Shown: positions 32,656 through 48,103, counted from the stretch's first letter. The stretch is 64,000 nt of DNA from Helicoverpa zea (GCF_022581195.2 NC_061458.1:10106001-10170000), one strand, 5' to 3'. The notes: a model not told the origin generated them from the sequence alone. Numbers and translations: made by a program.

Positions 32656-33942
32656 CAGGCTTACCCTCCGCCGAAACAAAAATCTTAGAATTGTTCAGAA
32701 ATAATATAAGAATAAATTAAAATTCCGTAATAGGTAATAAAAATTCAATTAAAGTTAAAAATTATTACGAATGACGCAACACCAAAATAAATAATACATA
32801 TAAAAATTTAATGCTAAAAACTTTCATAAAACTTAAATATCTTTTTTCTTAACAACAAAAACAAATTGGACCTATAATTTAAAATTAATAAATAAAATTG
32901 AAATAACTTGCTATTAAAAAGAATATATAAAATTGGTATTCGATTATTTATAATAAATATCCGATTTAGGTATCGAATGCACACCGATGATTGAAAAAAA
33001 AATAATAAAACTCTATTCCAAACTCTACTTGTCTGTGACTTTGATCTTGTAAATATTGTTCATTTTTATTGTGTATTTTATGTGCTGATTTTTTAGTTAT
33101 TGAACATAAATAAGTGCACCAAATGTATTGCAATGGGTTGAAAATGTTATAAATATGACGTTTGTGTTGTGTTTGAGAAAGTGATGCGATTATTTAATGG
33201 TAAGTTTTCACCAAATTTGAAATGCCTAACTTTTCGATAGACTTAAAAACGCCGTAATTATTATATTTTTCTGAATTAACTGACCCCATTTGACCTTTGC
33301 ACGTTGTTGTCAAATAAGTGAGCTCTAAAGTTATAGGTAAAATACTTCTAATCAGGCATTACGGACTTAGAATTCATGTGTTGAAAGTTAGTACAAATTT
33401 TTGACTTCCATGTCGCGATTCAAAATATCCCGCCGAATCAACGGTATAGTCATATGTCAAAATCTTGTCGAGCAGAGGGGTTAAGCCCCGGATTTGTATT
33501 AAAAAAATGTCTAGCCGTAGCTATGTTTCTTTCTTTTTATTTGAAAATGTTTTATCTCTCGGAGTTGAAGTAAATGAAATATTTGTGATTTAATTACGCG
33601 TTTAAGTGTAAACTGTGTTAAGACAATGCTCAAAGAAGTTGCGTAAAAACTTCTCACTTAGTAAGACTTAATGAGGGTAACTAAGGGTGTTTTTGCAAGA
33701 TGTGTATAATTAATTAGCTTCTTCAATTTAAAGATTAACTTCTTACAATAATTGTGTTATGTACGATTCACAGCAAATTCTATTTCGTATATACGAAAAG
33801 CTTTTTGTATTACTTGTATAACAGCGGTTACCATGGCAACGCAAATTAACAAAACCCGACATATTAAGTCGTAATTAGACATTCAACTGTTGTTCTCAAC
33901 CGGTTGACTTTGCAGCCACACAGTTTACTAAAGCAGTAATAC

Positions 33943-34020
33943 ATCAGTAGAGACTGTATATATATATATATATATCAGTAGACATTGTATATATCAGTAG
34001 AGACTGTATTTATCAGTAGA
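33943..34020. repeat. Minisatellite, ~17-18-bp unit, with (TA)n
   Basis: ATCAGTAGAGACTGTAT recurs as four full or partial copies at about 33943, 33974, 33992 and 34012. A (TA)n run expands the first copy. Confidence 0.75.
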
Positions 34021-34601
34021 ATAGCGGCTAACATCAGTATTCGTGGGGCGCGCGGCCGAACGTTAATCAGTCCTCAATGCAAGACACTTTAATGAGATTT
34101 CTTTTGGGAATCAACTGTTCTTCCTTGGAACCTTTGCCAGAAGTTTTTATAAGAGAATTTGAAAGGCTGTTGCTATAATTGATTCTTCTGTTTAACTGAG
34201 TTATTTTGTTCTGTGTAAACAATTCTTGGATGTTAATGTGTCAGGTTTATCAACTTTCATTTGTGTGAATAAGGCAATTGATAGTCAGCTTTTAATTAAA
34301 CTCCCATTGTATCACACAACACCGATGAAAAAACTATATTCATTCGCTTTATCAATGGTTTATGTATTTATTCTGTAAACCAAAAACTGATTTCATCAAA
34401 CTCATTTTCAACAAAATATGGATAATTTATTAGCCGCCGGGGATTACGTGGGCTACATGGTGTTATTATTTTAATTGAAATATTGAAGCGTGAAACTGCA
34501 CTAATATATTATGCAATTTAATCAAATTGTGAATAAACATTGAGGTGAATGCTTTCGATTTGATTTCATAAACTTATTCATTAAATAGTAAAATTTTATC
34601 G

Positions 34602-34682
34602 GGTAAGTTTGCGGGCGAGCTACGCGCCGGAGCGTAGCCGTAGCGCTACGGAGTTACGAGCGCTCGAAGTGCTACGAGCGGT
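34602..34682. repeat. GC-rich patch of GCTACG/CGTAGC words
   Basis: A compact GC-rich block inside AT-rich DNA, built from repeats of GCTACG and its complement, including the perfect 14-bp palindrome CCGTAGCGCTACGG (34638-34651). It looks like a small simple or palindromic repeat; no TIR pair found. Confidence 0.5.
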
Positions 34683-37600
34683 ATGGAAGATTTCAACGGG
34701 CTATCTTCTATACTGGACGTTAAATTCCCAGTGATAGTTTATTGTTTTATGCTATTTCTATAATATTTTTCTGGATAAAATATTAAACTTTTATATTGTT
34801 TTATGGTGTATTTTATATTTTTCCATTTTCTTATACATATGTGTAAGTTGCATGATAATATAGTAACTCATGACTCGTCTCCTTATACACCTATTTTTGC
34901 AAATTTAAATGTAAAGCTCCTAGGTTCCATTTTAAAAATGTAGGGAAACTTTGATGTGTGCCTCAGTTAACTTAGGCTACCATTTTACGGGCCGAAAAAC
35001 ATAATGAGGGCGACTAGCAAATTCGATAACGGCTTGGCCCTTGCTTACAGAAACGTAAGAGATTTTGTTGAAATTTTATGAAACAATTTCACCCTTGAAA
35101 ATAAGGTACCAAACTTAATTTTAGATATTATCCTGGAGATTGCGTTCTTTTCAATATACGCTTTATTTTGTGTTTTTTTTAGTAACTCTTAGGGATTACA
35201 TGAGAAAGAGAGTGAGATTAAATTGTCTTGAGGATTTTGCAACAATGTATATATTGCAATTAAATATTGTCAAAATCAACGATAAAATTCTCCGTTATTG
35301 TCACTTTATTTACTTAAAATATACGGTCATACACACCTGCCTATATGAATAAAACACCACTCTAATTAATAAAACAAAAAAGCTTTTAAGCAAAGCAAAA
35401 GAAAAAAAAAACACAGTTGACAAAACTGTCTGCTAAATATAAAGACACGTAATAAATCTGTTCATTATACAAATTGCTTCGCTCTAACTTTGATTAAGTT
35501 AATTTTTCATTAAGTTAGTGACGTCATGTGGAAACTTGGATTACTTTGGTATAGGCACGCGTCGGCTGGGCGTTACTCACGAATGACTGGGATGTTTGGT
35601 TCTGATTTTTATGAAGTTTAAGTAACACTTAAAAGGTTTTTTGTAGTGTGTTGCAAAAGTCAGGCTTTTTCGATTCTGTTGATTTTCAAATGTGGTACAG
35701 AGCAGTGGATGCTAATATTGACTATGATGACTAGAAAAGAAAAGAGATAGAGTATCGATGGCTTTCACTAGATTCTACCAATTACGTTTTTAATGGCAAG
35801 AAAGTTGCATTAAAAGATTTTTTTCTCCAGCATAAAGAACATGAACTTATATTTTCAAAATATTTATTTTTATATACACTTATAAAATACCGAAAATATA
35901 AATGTATAATTAATATAATTAATTTTCATTTATTGGAATCTCATACACGAGTACGTGAGTGATGATGTCATATACGTAGATCACAAAACGGTCGCCATGT
36001 TGGTTAGTCTGGCGGCACAATAGCAAGTCTTTCACGAGACTCGTTAACTACTACTTCCGCGTGGGTGCGCCCGACCTCTCGTCGAGATAAAAACTCCTTT
36101 TAAACACTCGTATGTAGAAAAATGTGTGTGAATTTATGCTATAATTTTATGACAGTTGAATAATTTTTGTTAATGGAATTTTATCGTGTAATGAATCTTT
36201 GAATGATAGTTTTAGTGTCTTTAGTTAGAGTTGCTGAATCTGTGCCTACAAACTAAAGTACGAAGCAACGTTAAAAATGGCTTGGTTGACTTTAATGATC
36301 GTAAGCGAAATAGGTTGGCGTAGTATCTCACAAAAAACTACATATTGTTGATTATTTTAATTTTAACACAAGTGCAAATAAAATTATACTCTAACTAGGT
36401 TTGCCCTCGTTTAGAATCGCTTCTGAAAAAAAAAATCCTCCAACATCTCAATAAAAAGTATATTAAGTTTATATGAACACCATAACACAATAATTTTCCA
36501 AACAAACTGAGATAAGAATTTCAGAAAGACCCGTATTTAATTGTATGAACCGTTTCAGTACTAAAGCAATTAAAGACATTTCGCCAACGAAATTTGTTCC
36601 GGTCAACATAATTTAATCGCTTTTCATGAAAACTCATTTATCACATAAGCCTGGCTATAAACATAGATTTTCCAATAATTGCTAAAATTATCGGACAAAG
36701 GGGAATTGCCGTTATAATCGCACTTAGCATTAATTTAGTTATCGGAGTTTGTTATTATTTATTTGCATATAGATTTTATTACTAGACATTAGGGGCACTT
36801 TCAACAACAAAATAATTAACTTAAAATTCCGAGTGTTCTTTTGAAGAAACATACAGTAAGTAAGAGGTTAATAAACTCAAAAATAGATGAGTAAACATGT
36901 ACGTATAAAAGGGTAGCATCTAAATTAAGGTGACCCCTGGCAAAGGCGTCATTCGACCCTAGCTGTCCCAGCGAAGTGCCACAGTAATGAGACAGCATAA
37001 ATATATAAAGTGGCAACACATGTTTTACTTATGTATATTCAACCCTTAAAATGTTTGCGTTCTCTCGAGGTGAAAACAAGTAATGTTTATTTATGAAAGC
37101 AGCGCACAAACTATTGTTATACGTTCAGATTATACGACCTTTTGACTCCTTTCATTAAGTTCGCTTGATGAACGAGGCGGCTAAGTACTACATTATAAAC
37201 TGCGATGAACTCATTGTGAACGTTTTATTTACAACACTGCTTTACACTAAACCATTTTGTAAATACATTCTAAACCACGTTCTTTTTATAATGCACGATC
37301 ATTGATCCTTTTTTGTTCAACTGCTTTGGCGTGAATGATTCACAAATTCCGAGAATTGAAAAGGGTTTCTTCCGTCTTTATTTATCAGACACCATCTAAA
37401 ATTGTATTCGATGTTTTTTCCTGTTTACTCATAAATGTGATTATAGCTTACTCAAGCAGTTCGAAGAGTGTATTTACGTATTTACAGTTGGAAAGATTGA
37501 CAACTACATTTACTGATGACGTGACTTTCGCAAATTGCATACAAGATCCTTACTCAATTTTGTCTTCCAGACTTAAAGTCCACGCGAGCCAATCCTCACA

Positions 37601-40600
37601 GTGGTCGAATTGGAAACGAAATCAAAGCACTATCATGAAGCCCTCTTTACTACAAATTGGGTTAGAGAACAAGAGGAAGCCACTACACGCCACTCCAGCC
37701 CCTCCGCCTAGCTCTCGACTATAACCGGCACGACGATATGTATTAGGCGGTCTCTTTGATACAACATTAATTTATGTGAAACCCTTTGCGACGAAAATCG
37801 TTACTGTCATTGTACGTATGCGTGTATTTCTGGTACTGTATGTACGAGTAAATGCGATTTATGTACAGTTATACATGAGCTTGTAATCAAACAGTTGAAA
37901 CCGTTTGATTCGCGATACAGCAGTTAAATGCACATTGAGCGTTGGTAAATAAATACGCTGTGCGCGAAATGTTTTATACATGTGTAACATGTTGCTGGTA
38001 ATGTCGGTTTGATTAGGGCCGCATTGCGCACATTTTTGAATTAGTTTTTGGTGTACTCTCAATAAATAATTCATCGATCAACTCTGTGTTGGTGTAATTT
38101 ATGCAGCAATCTGCATTTAGAAACATTTCGGCCAACACAGGAGCTTAATTGGCAACGTAATTAGTAGGCAATTCAAAGTCTTTTTTCTATTCATTAGTAA
38201 AATGTGTTTTTGGGAAATGATGTTAAGTATAAAAAGCCTCGGTAGTTTTTTCGCTTGTCCCCTCGCAGACACCTCGGGGAGGGATCGCTCGGCTAGTGTT
38301 GCCACTTAAACACTTTGCCCGTTGAATGGGATTGCTCCGCGGACGACCCAGCTGCGCTCTTATACACACTTTAATCTTAATGGCTATTTACGCCGATCGT
38401 GTCGCAGTTATATGCAGATGGAAATGTAGGCATTCTAACCATACACTAGCGCTGTATATTGTCTGGGTTAGATTACGGAGTTACCGTCTGGCCGAGCCCT
38501 ATTATATTATGAGTAACACTGATGCGTCGTCTCGGCGCGATGGGGAGTTCTCTTTATAAGATAAGGGACGAGGGTTCGATTCCCCTCAGCCACTGGGAAA
38601 ATCTATTAGGCCTCGTGCCAATTCTGTTCTCAATAACTCACGTTTTGTAAAGGCAACTACGATAACGAATCTGCGTTAACATTATGACTTTCAAACTCCT
38701 ATTTATTTTCCTTAATTCTGCTGTAAAGTGCTATTGCCAATTTAAATTCGTAAGATTACCGAAGGTCAAAGTGCAATTAAAGTTGTAACTTTGACTGTAA
38801 TTTCTAATTATTACTTAAGAATCTAGAGGTTATTGTTGTTTAAGCGGGGTTATAACGACATAGATATATAAAGAAAAGAGAGTATAATTATTGGCATTTA
38901 CACCTTAATAGAACATGATATAAGATATATAATGTTAGTCTTAAAGTACGTCGACACCAAGCGTTAGGTTTCGTCTGACACTAACACATCTACAATAATG
39001 ATGAACCGAGTTTGGAGAGCGCTCGAACAATTCACAGATATAATGAGTATTTCCAACTTGCGGTAATGGAAAGACCGAATCGTCGAGGTGTAAATCGTTA
39101 CGGTTCGGTGTGATAGGCGGCAACCGCAGGCACCTCGTAAAGGCGAACTAAAACAGTGGGTTCGTTACTTTCACTGCTGAAGTTCTGTACTCCCTCATGC
39201 ATTAGTGGGGCTTTAAATTGAACTGTTTATGTATTCTGTAGCTACCTACCGCTGGGGACGGCGCTCTGAACCTTGCTGAATTATGTGCCGTGTTATTACT
39301 GGCTCTTGAGATTGTTTTAAACAGTACGTGCTTTATGGTATCGAACTCTGTGCTCGTTGGGTGCTCTTGTTTAAATGATGCGGCTCTTTGTTTCGTGGAG
39401 TATCTTTAGTCGGATATAGATTTTTTATTGAAAGTGTGTTTGTGAAAAAAAAAAATATGAGTAGGTACAGAGTGGAAGTGTATGTTAATAAACAATATAA
39501 ATAAGTATTAAACTAGTCACATTGTAATGTCCAGTTTTCCCCTTCTAATTTAGTGCAGGAATGAAAACGGTAGCGAACAATGAAAGTTAAACAATAGTAG
39601 TTATTTGAATTGTACTTTTGCGGTCAAAGTAATGTTTTCATAAAAATATTGTTATAATGAAAATTGCAAGTTATAAGACAAATACAACTGTAATGTAAAA
39701 ATAGAGGACATTGAAAAACTTTAAGTTTAAATTAAAACTTGGAGTGTTATAATTATATTGCAAGAAAATGAGAAATAAACTTTGACTTGCTAAAAAAGGT
39801 GCAGTATTTATTGCTAGATCTAGTTTACCTTTTTTCATGTTCGCAATAACGTTGTAATCGCCCTCCGTAGCCCAACACAACAAAAACGATGGTAAACAAA
39901 TTACTGGTAGTGTGCGCGTTCATAATCACTGTCCGGCTTTTTGTACCTTTTTTACTTTCCTATACAAACCTAATTATTCATGGCTGTATAGAAATCGAAA
40001 CCCAATTTGCGTACATTCCCGATGGCATGAGTACGCGCCTACTTTCTCTCTTCATGCTACAGTGGACTCGCTATGTCCACGAGTCAATGACTCGGACATT
40101 TGTTTTTGTAATTACGTTCGCACAACTAGCGCAAATCGTAAATTACAGCATTCACTATGTAGTCGACTTTGACACTGTAAATTATTCTGACCTTATGACC
40201 ATTCTGAAATGATCTTATTTGAACACTCGAATAAATTATCCCCCAAAGCAAGCAAAGGAAATTCACAACTGTATAACAAATGCTTCAAAGAACCGTGTCC
40301 TGATTTCCTGATTCCTGTGACACTCACTAATTCCACTATTCTGTTTGCAGCGTGTACCAGATAAATTATTATGCTCGCCTGCAAACGTTGGCACATAAAA
40401 CAGAATTTACCATTCACACTTGCAACATTTTTGTGCAAGTGTAACTGTGAGGGACAATTTAAAAGCAATTAAGCTTGAAGCTGTTGTTAGTTTCTCCGAA
40501 TGCAAAGTGTTTACTAACATTCAGCCACAAAACAACTTTGCACTAACGTCCAACCCATTAACCTGAGCTTAACTATTTATCACACAGGTGACCTCTTTCC

Positions 40601-43600
40601 AAGTAGTCCCAAAGATAATTTAGGCAGCGTTCCTCGCCACCTTTAGGGTCAAAGTGTTACGAAATTGACTCGGCGAGAGCCCTCCGGGAAAAAGCCCCAT
40701 TTCGAGGTCACCGAACATTTTTGCCACGTATCCTCGTGAATATTATAAAGGGCAGCCGCATTTCACACGTTCCGTTGTGGCACTAAAAACGTTCAATTCC
40801 ATCCAGGGTGAGCTTTACTGGCGACGCCGTTCAGGCATTATGTTTATCCTGCAAGACTTCAGACATCCCCCTGGGGAATTGTTACAGCATTCAGCTAACT
40901 CACGACACGAGACTGACGCTGATGCTTCACGGAGTGTGTAAGAACTATCAAACTTAATATATTCTGTGAAGATACTCTCTCGGTGCTAAGAGAAGGCAGA
41001 CCTCAGGTTTATGTGGTAAGTTAATAGCTATTTGAACAGTTTCAAGTAATTGAAAAGTGAAACAAATCAAGATTGGCTTTAAGTGTATCTAAATATGCGA
41101 GTGAAGCCTCCTAATGGATTGAAGGCAGCACCTGTTTCCAAGCCGTAAATTTCTTGCCATCAAAGGCTCTGCAGTAATCAAGTTATTGGGAAATATTTAT
41201 TGACTTGCTCAAAGCTCCCTTTACGTAGTCCCATATATCTTGTTGTATAGGAAACATGTTTTTGGTGCGCCAGTAATTTGTTGGAGCTTTGCGCTATTTT
41301 TGTTACCGATTTTATTGTTGTTTAGGATCCAAACGTGGCAATACTTCATCCCTGTCTCGCCCACACCCCGACATGGGCAGAAATGGAACGGGTCACCGCT
41401 ATGGGGCTCTGTTGGGGCTGGGTGCTGTATTTTCGCAGACAGCGAGGGGTAACCGTTTTATTAGCCCAGTGATCTGACTTTATGACTCATGTTTTCTGTA
41501 ATAAACTCGTTGGTTCCCTTCGGAATGAGCTTCAATATTGAAACTTATGCGCTGCCAATATCCGTGCCGACGAGCTTGACATAAAGTGCGTTTTATGAGC
41601 TTTATATTTTATATTTAATTGAAATACCATCAACATCGGCTTGATTAAACGTTTAATGATACAAGTAGCTAGAATTGCGATTACTGTGAAAGCCATATAC
41701 ATTATATGAGTTATCCGACATCTCATCTAAAATGAGTGCGCTTGCGAGACGATATCGACTTGGTTATGGAGTGACATTATAAAACATTTTTTTCAGAATA
41801 ATCTCTGTTCTTCCACATCAGCGATAGATGAGGCTGTCAGCGAAGACATCTTGTATTATGGTTATTAGGCGTTGCTTCGCAGGAATTCCTTCGCAGGAGT
41901 CCCGGGGGTAATAAAACCGGTTCTGTTCAAACACATTACTTCGATATAAAGCAATTTAGTGGATGTTCCCGCGTCAGTCACACGTCTTAGGAAGTGTCCC
42001 CGCATGCCTAGTTACCCAACAAGGGTCACCGCAGTTATCTGCGTGCGGTCGACGTCCTTGCGGGCGACGGCAAACTTGCCTCAATTAATCAGCAACGCCT
42101 GGGAATAAGTAACGAGCGAAAGGCGATTAACTCCACCGACAATTTGTTAGCCGTGTAATATAAATTTTTATCATATTTTACGTTCTCCTTATTTATTCCG
42201 CTAAAAAGCTGAGTTATCATCCAGTTTTTACGGGCTCTGTAAAAACTTTGGCTTGGGTTCTGCTATATTGGGCACCTAATAAAAACTTTTTCATACATTT
42301 AATTAAGTAATGTGGCTTCATCAGCTGTTGAGAGTTATGACAATTCCCTGAATTATTTTATTAATACGGTGATATCATGTTTATCTTGATGTTTTCGTAT
42401 TCTTTTATAAATTAAGGCGCATGTTAAAACACCTAATGCTTATACCCGTGTAGTGAGACTTAATGACACGTTTGTCCTCCGCGCTTGCACCCTGGGCGGC
42501 GGCGTGGGTCCCTCGTCAGTCAGGTACCGCATGACTGATGGGGCTGCATCGACGTGATCAAGGGCTCTGACCAATCCCACCGCAGAGCCGTTCCCGCTAA
42601 TGCGGCAAAGGATTAATCAACAATTAATTTGCTTCATTTGGCCACAACGCTATGCCTGTAGTTTACATAGGTATTCAGTAATTACTATGTAACATGATGT
42701 TATTGTTGTAGCTATGTGGATCGTGACGATGTTTCTCCGTTATTATTATCGGTGGCTGTAGTGCTTCACGTTGGCGCTGCGGATCCCTAGGCGTGTGAGT
42801 GGAACTCGCATTTTATCGTTGCGGATTCGTAATTGCACCACAGGGCCGCCTTATTTTGCAACAAGCAATATAATATGAGTTACATTCTCGACTGCATTCG
42901 TTATTCAAATTAACCTCAGCTGCAATGTTTGATGTTTTTAATGAAACTTGTAAAGCAATGTAAATTAAATCTAGCTACAAAATTATAATATATTACTACT
43001 GTACAATTTACATATTTGTGCGTCCAGCGTCCAGTCGCAAATTATTCAAATGAGTACGGGGAAGGTCACAGTACGCTAAGTCGGCAGGAACAACACCCCT
43101 GAGACTTTATTGTCTATTATATAATGATTCCCCTCGACGACCTTTTTTATATGTGACCTGCTTAGAATGTGCCAGAAAAGTGTGATGTATTCGTCCGCAA
43201 TCGTAACCTTTTGACACCCAAAATGGATCAGCGAAACCGTACAGAAATGGATCAAAGGCTATGATATTTGCGGGCTAATTCGAAACCTTACAATATTTGG
43301 CACACTCAATTCTACTTATTGGCTCAGAGATTCATAAATAGACTGGAATATGTTAACGAAGTCGTGTATCTATCAATTCATTTGCATTTATTTGGGAGCA
43401 AGATGGCTCCGTGTGAACATTTGGTGGCGCAGTTGTCCGCAGAGCGGTCGTAGTGTCGTGGCGGCGTCGTTGCGACACCGTCCGACTGCGCCGGCGAGAT
43501 GCGAATATTATGCGGTTACTGGACGATGCCATAAACGTCTGCCTTCGCCACATAGTTACACGGACGGCAGAGGTGGGCGCCTATATTTATATGGACATCA

Positions 43601-46600
43601 TTACCAACCAAAGTACAGGGATATTGGCAAAGTAATGGACTTTCCAATTGTGTTACATTTGAAATAAAATAGGCTTCCTTTCTTTTGATACATCAGCAAC
43701 AAAACACAAAGAATCAAACAAACGTTTCAAAAACAAGTACAAAAACTTGTGCGAAGTTATATCTTTAACAACTATAAAGCAAACATTGTGAAAACCTCAC
43801 TGTTTGCAAAATCAGTTATAGGTTCACCTATTGTGTAACGCGCTGCCGATAACTTTCATCTAAGAAGCCGTACCGTGCACGCGCTTGGTGCCTTAAGAAA
43901 ATAGTAGTTGCTTTCCCGAGTTCATTGATTGGATATCGGAAGCGTGTAAGTACTAAAAATACTGCCATCGTCTAGGGCTCCGACCACATTATTGAGATGT
44001 ATCAATTCCATTTAACTTCGAAACGACTGGCGTTGTTAATCTCCGCTGCAATAAAATGATCCAAAATAGGACTTGATGTGCCGGATGTTAAAAAATCTGC
44101 AGTGAACGAATGCTTCGAGAAATCGTTGCACACGGCACCATATATTTAAGGCTTGATCCGATGTTTATTGGATTGCCTTCATAAATCTTGGAGACTAGTC
44201 AGGCGATAAGACAACTTCGTCTCTGGATTGATGAGGCCTATAAACCTGCGAATTCTTTAAATGTTAATCGAAATCTACGAATACGTACGTTATATGGGGC
44301 CACCGATTGGATTATTTTATTGAAAAACTGTCGTCAGAAATAATCTTCTATTTAAGTAGTCTTTTTGACAAAGATTCCAAAAGATATTTTCTACTACCAT
44401 GTTGGCAGCCTGTTCTAAAATGTCGACAAGATAATGTGACCTTTTGTTAAAGGATTGATAAAATAATATTAAGTAGGCCTATAACGAAGATTAGGTTAAA
44501 GAGTAGGAGTTGTCTCGAAATTTATTTCTCCATCATTTCACCTTATTTACGTAGTGAAATAGAGCCGAACGTAAATTGCCTTATGTTTGTTTCCAACGAA
44601 TAGGAGTCTATCTAAATAAGAGAAACGAGTAGAATTACGGCCGGTTGATCTCGTCTAAATAGGCACTTTTGCCAGTATCCGAACGGTCTTTAAATATATA
44701 TCGCGTTGGGCTTAGTCCATTTACCTGGGGGGATCTTAAAAAGTTGTCCGGATTTTGCATAGTCAAAGTTAGAAATTTATTTTTAAGCACGTGAGATATT
44801 CTAGGTTAATGTGTCTTAAGGAAGGAAGGCTCGTAACTTTTTGATGGAGGTTGAGGATAAAATGCGGGGCTTAATACGGATTTAATGTGAATTTCTTCTT
44901 CTAGAGATTGAAAATCCCAGATAGGTTATTTTAACAGGCACATTTTGTAAAATTAATGTTGTTAAGCCTGAATGTTTGTTTAAGATAATATTTTATTTCT
45001 TGAGTTTTTGCATTAACAGTGATAAATGTTGAGTTTTGATATAATCTCTCCATCTCATTAATGCATATAATGGCTGCTAATTCCTCGAGCAATTATAAGG
45101 AAATGAAGAACATCAATCAATAGCTTCTGGAATACAGTATCGGGTCGTCGCGGTAAGAGGCGTAGATTGTGAAGGTCCATCATTATAACAACAAACAGCT
45201 CCCATTTTCATTCTCACCTTAATAAAAGAAGATAAAACAAACGCGAACGCACGTTAAAATGAAATTCAAGGAAAACCTTAAGATCGTGAATAAAGGTTTT
45301 CTTGTGAACCTCTTTTAGGAATCTCATTTTATTTTCAAAGTTTTTACTTTACTAGTAAACTCAGGTATACGGCTACGAGAATATAGTGTAAGGAATACAA
45401 CAATGTGCGAGTATGTTACAAACTATTATTTTTAAAACGAACAGCTTTTCAGTTCCGTTAATATCATGTTTCAGTTGCTTCTGCTATGTGTTCGAAACTT
45501 GTATTTATGATCTAAAGTTCTAGACGTAGCCAACTATAGCAAAACTCTTGCGCCATATGCCGCGGAACATTCTAGAAAGGCGTGTTACTTGTTAGTTACT
45601 TAATAAAAGTTACCGTCGGGTGTAACATCTCATTATACTTACAGCTTTAACATGGATACGGCAGTTTTATGTGCGAACTTTCTTTTTTTATTTTAGTACT
45701 TTTTTAGGAAGGAACTCGTAACACAATATTGTTCGCGGGAACAGTAAGGACGCTAATGCACAAAAGTGTTACATTTCAATATTGTTGCGCGAAGGTACTC
45801 TTGCCTCCACGAAATTGTCGGCACAAGATGTGAAATGACTCAGCGCTATAAACCTTCGAGTATTATTATTTCGTCTGCGTTAAGTAAACCTTTATTTTAC
45901 TTGACGTGGAGTTAGTGCGAAGTTAGATCGTAAGATAAATTGTTATCGAAACAATGTAATAACTGTAAGTAAAAGTCAGAGTACATAAACGCTGTAAGCA
46001 ATCTAAGATTGATCTTGAAGACTGTTTGAATAGAAGTCAAACTGATCGTTAATTGTTATATATTTACTGTAAATAAAAAGGGAATTTAAAGCACAAATTA
46101 AAACGTGTCACATAAACGGCAGCTACATAGGTAAACATTAACTTTCAGACGATTGCTTATACTAAACTCCTGAATGGCGTCGTAAATGAATTCAAAGCAA
46201 ATTTAAACTGACGTGCTCGTGTGTATTTAATGGTTTAATGTTAATTTAACGTAAGTTTCTAATGGCACATATTAGTGGGGCTTTGTGTTAGAACATAATA
46301 GCTGACTGAATGTAGCTGTCATATAAAATGGACGGTAATTGAGTACTTACTGACTCACTTGTGCTTCTCCTTTATTTGTTTGTTGGGCTGTTTTGTCCCA
46401 GTTTTTGTATGTGATATGAATACTTGGATTTTTTTTTTACTTTGTATGTAATATGCAGTTATGTTCTGTCGTTTTAGTTCTCTACATTAGGTTCAAAGAA
46501 CTAAAATGACTCGTTGAAAACAATTCCTTTAAAATAAAAACATCGTTTTTTTTTTTCAAAACAGTGTTAGGTATTACTTTGTATTATATGTAATACCTTT

Positions 46601-48074
46601 TACGTATTTACAAATAAACAGACCGTAGACAATAACACATACCCGAAATTCCAATTAAATTAATAACACGATCCTTGCCAAATCTTGAAGTTTTTGTTTT
46701 TTAAAGCAACGATCCGATTGAATTTGAAAGGAATTTAGCGATGGGGCCCTTCTCAGAATCTGCAATATCAAATGACTGGAGCTTAAGGAATTTAATCATA
46801 CAACACTTGTAGACAATGGTGGTTGTTCACCTAACTTTATAGAATGTTGCATGTTTTCGATAGTTTTGAGTCGGTCGAGCGGAATTACTTTCAGAATTTG
46901 TAGCGTTCGTTGACAGTTTACCGCAATTTTATGAACGAATACTCAGAAAATACCGTATACCAGATATACGTTGCAATAGCAACAGTGTTGTAAAAACAAC
47001 AATGTATTGAAAATCAGTCCAATTTTCTTCGACGAAATTGTCAGTGTAAAATAAATAGTTTTGTTGCGCGTTAAAAACATTGAATATCGTTCCCGTATTA
47101 GCGTTTCCTCGATATATTTACACGAACATTTCGTTGAAATAAAAATACATTTTCGTCGGAAATGCTTTCTACGGCAATTACTGGAGTAAATCCATTCGAA
47201 AAACATGCAGTTTGTGTTGTTATAAGCTGTTTCGATAACTACTTGTGTGAGAACTATTGTAAGTGTTGTATTGTTTTTATTTATTTATGCTTCAACTTGA
47301 TAAGATTCCTCTAAAGCACTATGTAATGCAGTAATTAAATCAATATTGATAATCGAACTAGTTTTTTTTTTATGCAAAGGATTTTAGAATTATTTATGGA
47401 TGATAGTTTTTTTTCGTTTCTTTTCGCCGATTTATTTTAAAGACTTTCAATTTTGTCCTAGCCGACTGTTTACACAGTAAATTGATATTTAGTTAGGACT
47501 TCTAAGAAGGAGCTCTATCCAAAATATCAGTTATTTTTACTTGATAGTGGTTTGAGATAGTCCATCAAAATAGATTGAACAATGTATTTTCAATCATTCT
47601 AATAATACTATGAAAGCGGGTTTCTTATTCGAATTCTTTATAATACAAGAATTTCGCCAAAAAAACAGTTATTTTTCATTAATCATTATTTTTGTGGATT
47701 TCGGTTGTCAGTGTCCCCTCATCCCTAATCGAATACAGTTAAGTCAATGACCTTTCAAACAGGCAATATTCTAAAAGCTGGCGTATTGTTTGACCATTAT
47801 TACACTAATTCGCGGCGATCACGCATTAAAGCATAATCGCGTTATTATAAACGTCATCAATAAATGATAGCGGACCGCAGAATCGAATGCTTTGATTTGG
47901 TTCAGTGGTAGATTTAGGTACAATATTAGAAATACAATTTCGGTAATGTTTTCGGTTTTTTAGTAATTTCGGAAAACTTGTGTAGTTGACTGTGCATCAA
48001 TTTGTAGCAGAAATTACCACAAGGCTGCTTACGGCAGGAGCAAAATAATGTTCAGAATCTTAGGATGGTATTTG

Positions 48075-48103
48075 AAAAAAAAAAAAAAAATATATATATA
48101 TAT
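48075..48103. repeat. Simple repeat A(16)(TA)n
   Basis: A run of 16 A's followed by TATATATATATAT. Possibly the tail of an old retro-insertion, but no body was recognised upstream. Confidence 0.7.

Noticed and set aside
37335..37724. 129-codon ORF
   Set aside because: One or two ORFs this long are expected by chance in 64 kb at this base composition. No domain, no conserved-looking blocks.
38560..38595. Possible tRNA (GGGTTCGATTCCCC B-box-like motif)
   Set aside because: With a 7-base T loop the T stem has an A-C mismatch, and no D arm, anticodon arm or acceptor stem can be folded. Probably a SINE relic or chance.
39889..40212. 107-codon hydrophobic ORF with a signal-like start
   Set aside because: The length is within chance for AT-rich DNA and the hydrophobicity follows from TTT/ATT codons. 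No family, splice or promoter support.
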